Below are positions 59,976 through 64,000 of a DNA stretch of 64,000 bases, one piece after another. The notes under the pieces were generated by a model. That model did no database searches. It was not told the DNA's origin and was given only the letters and a program-made list of their open reading frames with translations. This DNA is from Phoenix dactylifera (Eukaryota; Streptophyta; Magnoliopsida; Arecales; Arecaceae), in the NCBI RefSeq assembly GCF_009389715.1, contig NC_052407.1:9644475-9708474 (forward strand), written 5' to 3'. Both the position numbers and the translations under genes were made by a program. Numbering within the stretch: the stretch's first letter is position 1; each line of letters opens with the position of its first letter.

Positions 59976-62705
59976 TTATGCATGAGGAAGCCATACAAAG
60001 TCATATAACAACCTACTACCAGAAGAAATAACAAAATGTAAATTGTTTGATTGAGTGGAATACTTGATCTTGAAGACAGGATTCCTATTTTTGATATGCT
60101 GCAAACCTACCTGCTTGTTGGAGTTCATGTTTAGTGGATAAACAAAGTCTGGTTGGGGAACATAGCCTTCCTCTATTAGCTCTAAAATGATGCACTTCAA
60201 TAACAAGTAAATTTGTGAAGAATCTGGGTGACTTTGGTCTGCTGCAACAAATATATGATTGATGTTGTTGATCTCAATCCAACTACATCCAGGCACTTTC
60301 TGTACCTTTCTCTCCTTCATCAAGCTTCGCACTTTTGATACTCCATCCCACCGACCAGCCACCGCATGGATGTTTGACATTAGCACATAGTATCCAGAGT
60401 TACAGGGATCCAACTCAAAGAGCTGTTTTGAAGCAAGATCAGCAAGTGCAATGTTGCCATGCACACGGCAAGCTCCAAGCAGAACACCCCAAATACCAGC
60501 ATCTGGTTTAAATGGCATGCTCGTTATAAAGTTCAAAGCTTTATCCAACTTCCCAGCACGGCCGTATAGATCAACCATGCAAGCATAATGCTCCATCCGA
60601 GCAGCAATTCCATATTCCTCTGTCATACAATGAAAAAATCGAAACCCTTCTTCAATTTGACCAGCATGGCCACAAGCAGATATTAAAGCAAGAAATGTTA
60701 TATGATCTGGCTGAAATCCTGCATTCTGCATCTGTTGGAATAGGCTTACTGCATCCTTAACAAGACCATGTGTCCCATAAGCTGCGATTATACTGTTCCA
60801 TGATACCTCATTCTTTTCTTGCATTGAATCAAAGACACAACGAGCTATGTCCAAATTCCCGCATTTGGAATACATGTCTATTAGAGCGCTAACAGCATAT
60901 AAGTCGTCTCTTAAAGACCCTCTTGCCATGAAACCATGGATCTCCTTCCCATAATGTAGTGCTGGTAAACTTGCACATGCTGATAGGGCAGAGGATATAG
61001 TGACACAGTCATATCTCAATTCTTCCGACCCCATCTGGCGGAAAAGACTGATAGCTTCTTTTGGTTGCCCATTCTGGTTAAAGCTTGTGATCATTGAGTT
61101 CCATGCTATGGTGTCCCTCTCAGACAACTTTGTGAAGATTTGATGGCCAAGATCAAGTCTGCCACATTTGGCATACATGTCCATCAGTGCACTTCCAACA
61201 TAGCATTTTCCCTCAAATGCATTTTTAAGAATATAGCCATGTAACTCCTTCCCCAATTTTAAAGCAAACAAACACGAACATGCTGGCAAGACACTAGAGA
61301 CTGTGATAGCATTGGGCTTTAGCTGTGCTTCTAACAACCAACGGAACATTCCCAGTGCATCACGGTTCATTCCATTGAGCACATAGCCAGATATCATCGC
61401 ACTACAAATAACCACATCCATTGCTCCAGTAGCATCAAAAACCTTTTGTGCCATCCTAACATCTTTGCATTTAAAGTAGATATCAATAAGCGCACTCTTC
61501 AAGAACGCATCCATGCACACACTATTCCTTATTATATAAGCATGTATATCCTTACCTTGCTTCAAGCTAGTCAAGTCAGAAAAGGCAGGAAGAAAACTTG
61601 CCAGTGTAATGGAATCTGGTTTGATGCCAGCTGCTTGCATCTGGTAGAACAAATCTAAGGCTTCATTCCTCAGTCCATGCTGGACATACCCAGAGATCAT
61701 CCCATTCCAAGCCACCAAATCAGCTTGTGGCATCAAATCAAACAATTTCTTCATATCAGTAAAGCAGCGGCATTTTGAGTACATGGCTAGCAGCGTATTC
61801 GCCACCGATGCCTCCAAATCTAACCCACATCTGATCGTGAGCCCGTGAAGCTGAATACCATATTTCAACATTGCCTCTGCGGCACAAATGGACAACACGC
61901 CAGCAAATGCCACAGAATTCGGTTTAATTTCTGTTCTTCGCATGCTATTAAAGAGTTTAACAGCATTCCCTCTATCCCCATTCCTCACATATCCATCAAT
62001 CATCACATTCCACAGAACACAATCTCTTTCCGGCATTCGGTCAAACACCTCTCTTGCCTCATCAATAAAATTACCCTCTGCATACATTTTAATCAATGAA
62101 CTACCTACAAAGAGATCCGCTTCCAAACCCATCAAACAAATTGTCTTATGAATTAACCTACCCAATCCAACAGCAGATAAATTACAACAAGACTTAATTA
62201 CATACGGAAATGTGTATTTATCTGGCAAGGCACCAACAAACCACATCTTAATATAGAATAACAAAGCTAGGTTAAACCAACCAACCATAGTAAATCCCCT
62301 GATCATCCAATTCCAAGGCAAAGGTGACACCTTTTTGAGCCGAAAGAACACATCTTTGGCGTCTGAAAAACTGCGGCATAGAACATACATCCCCAAAAGT
62401 CTAGTGCCCAAAGAATCATCGTCGTCGACGCCATTCACGACCAGCTGGGCATGAACTTGGCGGCCTTTCTGGAGATCCAAAGGGTCGTGACAAGCCCTCA
62501 GCATCGAGAGAAACCGAGCCATCAAATCCTCATTTCCTCTTCCGGTGAAAGAAAAGACTTCTTCTTTTTGAGGAATATCATTAAAATTTATAGAATTTAC
62601 AGCTAATCCTGATGAGTTTTTGTAATTTGCGAGATGAAGCTTGGAAACGAGTGTGGGAAGCAAAGGAAATCGTTTGCAAATAGTAATCAGTCGTCTCCCT
62701 TGCAT
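59976..62705 (-). CDS. PLS-class pentatricopeptide repeat protein, E/E+ ending
   Basis: PPR proteins bind single-stranded organellar RNA base by base; PLS-class members with E domains mostly act in C-to-U editing or splicing. The frame gives 909 aa from ATG 62705; a longer frame reaches GTG at 62732, not a plausible start. The N-terminus (MQGRRLITICKRF) is basic and lacks acidic residues, fitting a mitochondrial targeting peptide. About 20 PPR units in P-L-S order follow from about residue 60, with signature strings such as ALIDMYSKCG and AWNSMITSF, then an E/E+ region from YVLMSNIHAVAGRWD to IFVAADQSHP. There is no DYW deaminase. Architecture resembles Arabidopsis At4g21300. After codon 865 (NKQ) a consensus donor GTAGGT (60110) interrupts the conserved part, and the remaining 44 residues look like intron translation; splicing to 58952 would give 868 aa. 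Confidence 0.9.
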   Translation of the reverse strand: MQGRRLITICKRFPLLPTLVSKLHLANYKNSSGLAVNSINFNDIPQKEEVFSFTGRGNEDLMARFLSMLRACHDPLDLQKGRQVHAQLVVNGVDDDDSLGTRLLGMYVLCRSFSDAKDVFFRLKKVSPLPWNWMIRGFTMVGWFNLALLFYIKMWFVGALPDKYTFPYVIKSCCNLSAVGLGRLIHKTICLMGLEADLFVGSSLIKMYAEGNFIDEAREVFDRMPERDCVLWNVMIDGYVRNGDRGNAVKLFNSMRRTEIKPNSVAFAGVLSICAAEAMLKYGIQLHGLTIRCGLDLEASVANTLLAMYSKCRCFTDMKKLFDLMPQADLVAWNGMISGYVQHGLRNEALDLFYQMQAAGIKPDSITLASFLPAFSDLTSLKQGKDIHAYIIRNSVCMDAFLKSALIDIYFKCKDVRMAQKVFDATGAMDVVICSAMISGYVLNGMNRDALGMFRWLLEAQLKPNAITVSSVLPACSCLFALKLGKELHGYILKNAFEGKCYVGSALMDMYAKCGRLDLGHQIFTKLSERDTIAWNSMITSFNQNGQPKEAISLFRQMGSEELRYDCVTISSALSACASLPALHYGKEIHGFMARGSLRDDLYAVSALIDMYSKCGNLDIARCVFDSMQEKNEVSWNSIIAAYGTHGLVKDAVSLFQQMQNAGFQPDHITFLALISACGHAGQIEEGFRFFHCMTEEYGIAARMEHYACMVDLYGRAGKLDKALNFITSMPFKPDAGIWGVLLGACRVHGNIALADLASKQLFELDPCNSGYYVLMSNIHAVAGRWDGVSKVRSLMKERKVQKVPGCSWIEINNINHIFVAADQSHPDSSQIYLLLKCIILELIEEGYVPQPDFVYPLNMNSNKQVGLQHIKNRNPVFKIKYSTQSNNLHFVISSGSRLLYDFVWLPHA

Positions 62706-63123
62706 TATTATAGTGAAGAAAGATAGTAGCACATATTTTCACAAGTTTCTCCTTATTCTGTAGTTGGAGAGTGGAGGGACAAACACAAAGGCTGGTAATT
62801 TAAACTCGAGGAGGGCATGTTCTAGAACTAACGAGCGGAGCAAAGGAAGTAGGAAAGGAGAGACTCGGACCGGGAACGGCCGGGGGCGCCGCCGAGAGCC
62901 CGGCGGAAACAAAGGTGCTCGAGGTCGGCATCGGAGAACTGGTACGCGTCTGATGTATCCTATGACCGTGCCGGCGGCCAGAGGATGAGGGGGTTTAGCC
63001 GGAGCCGATCAAGGGAGCGGGAAGGAGGGAAAGAGAGGGTGGGGGATGAAGGTCTGGCCTCCAGCCTAATTTTAAACCCGGACCACTAATCGAACCGGAT
63101 CTTAAGCAGCAAGGGTGTGTTTG
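62706..63123 (-). promoter_or_regulatory. 5' leader and promoter region of the PPR gene
   Basis: GC-rich island at 62790-63060 immediately upstream of the PPR start, with pyrimidine-rich stretches on the minus strand, in otherwise AT-rich DNA. It probably contains the transcription start. No TATA box is clear, as is usual for PPR genes. The plus-strand frame at 62764-62988 is Arg/Gly low complexity and not taken as a gene. Confidence 0.4.
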
Positions 63124-63594
63124 TAGAGGTGCAATCGAGCCGCGTATCGATTAGCTAGGGGCCCGAGCTTGGCTCGATCAAAAATATTTAAGCTCGAAAC
63201 ACAATTCGACATCAATTAAATTTTGATATCCAATATTCAAGCTCCAATTTGACCCGATCATAAAAAAAAAAATATATTCGAGATCAATTTGATTTGACTC
63301 GCATATCAACTTGAGTTCAAGCGTGGATTATAATTAAAACATATAGCTAAAATAAAATATAACATAATATCATATTTTAAAATATTAAATTAATAATATA
63401 TATTATAAAAAAATAATATTAAATATATATTTGATTTGGCCCGCGAGTTTTGAGCCAAGCACTTTGCAACTCAAACTCAACTGTTTGTGCTCAACTCGAG
63501 CCCGATGATAATCAACTCGAATTGAGCTTAGACTTAAGTTGCAAGCTGCTTGGCTCATTTGCACTTTTAGTATTGCGGCTCATTTGCACTTTTA
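63124..63594. mobile_element. hAT-like MITE
   Basis: The left end reads TAGAGGTGCAATCGAGCCG. The right end, reverse-complemented, reads TAAAAGTGCAAATGAGCCG, an imperfect terminal inverted repeat of a widespread plant hAT style (GTGCAAACGAGCCGAGC). The inside is rich in GCTCGA/TCGAGC motifs and AT. The right end is duplicated in tandem (GGCTCATTTGCACTTTTAGTATT at 63552 and 63577). No 8-bp target duplication is preserved. Confidence 0.5.
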
Positions 63595-64000
63595 GTATTT
63601 CGTAAGGGTGTGTGGGTGTGTTTATTTTTATAGAAGTAAAAATGAGGTATAAAATATCGTATTGGCATATTAAAATATTATTACAAATTAAGTCCAATAT
63701 TATTTTTTAATTTAAGTTGGATGTGATTCTAGTGAAGATGTGAAGGGATTAGAATTGAATTCAACTGGTAGGTTGTGTTGGTGGTTGGAATTTGGCCCAA
63801 GGGTGACCACGCCGAAGGAGTCAAGGGAGCTGCCGGTGGTTGAAGGAAGAAAACAGGGGCCACCTTCTGTGCGGCGGTGGCGACGATGGACCTGCACAAA
63901 GCCTCACCGGTGTTTCTGATGAGGATCTTCTGACGATCAAGTTAGAGTGAGGTAAATTTGATCCGGCCAAAAAGTCTCTTAGAAGTTACTTGACCGGGCT
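63595..64000. other. unassigned right edge, possible LTR fragment
   Basis: 63710-64000 is GC-richer, with GGCGGTGGCGACGATGG and CTTCTGACGATCAAGTTAGAG, a style seen in plant LTRs. It is cut by the window edge, so no element can be defined. Confidence 0.3.

Noticed and set aside
62764-62988. Arg/Gly-rich 74-codon frame opposite the PPR gene
   Set aside because: It lies in the GC-rich promoter island, low complexity, with no family resemblance.

Overview
The window is nuclear DNA from a flowering plant, almost certainly a commelinid monocot and probably a palm (Arecaceae, oil palm/date palm/coconut type). The evidence is intron-rich housekeeping genes with GT-AG introns in AT-rich flanks, one very GC-rich intronless transcription-factor gene of the kind typical of monocots, and dense plant-type transposable elements. 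The palm assignment is inference from repeat style and was not tested.

Four protein genes are supported. (1) 74-3270, minus: the first nine coding exons of a UDP-arabinose (UDP-xylose) 4-epimerase of the MUR4/UXE type; the C-terminal part lies off the left edge. (2) 14052-23286, minus: a complete five-exon PAT1-like mRNA-decapping activator of 815 aa, with a TATA box and a possible 3'UTR intron. (3) 49838-50536, plus: an intronless ALOG-domain (LSH/G1-like) transcription factor of 232 aa. (4) 59976-62705, minus: a PLS-class pentatricopeptide-repeat protein with E/E+ ending, probably mitochondrial, whose true C-terminus may be reached by splicing. The genes are independent transcription units; no pathway links them.

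The space between genes is repeat territory. 4.4-13.4 kb holds AT-rich sequence, a MITE candidate, diverged direct repeats and a truncated SINE. 24-34.6 kb holds an RNase H fragment, a degenerate ~47-bp minisatellite, a Tat/Ogre-like LTR with primer-binding site, and a 463-bp hAT-like foldback element with an 8-bp target duplication. 34.66-38.67 kb is the most unusual segment: a composite in which 137-bp TRIM LTRs in inverted orientation enclose a decayed Tekay-type chromovirus 3' end and a full 2.2-kb chromovirus LTR. That LTR runs straight through its primer-binding site into TRIM internal sequence. The whole is bounded by the same 5 bases, AAAGA, on both sides. Further right come a SINE with a 16-bp target duplication (39.9 kb), an older TRIM copy (41.3 kb), a second, unrelated 612-bp TRIM with a perfect 5-bp target duplication (44.9 kb), another SINE (54.7 kb) and a hAT-like MITE (63.1 kb).

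Both TRIM families carry in their LTRs an exact or near-exact plant U-snRNA upstream sequence element followed at about the same distance by a TATA-like box. This points to snRNA-type promoters inside miniature retrotransposons. Exon boundaries and repeat edges were read by hand; nothing was aligned or searched by computer.
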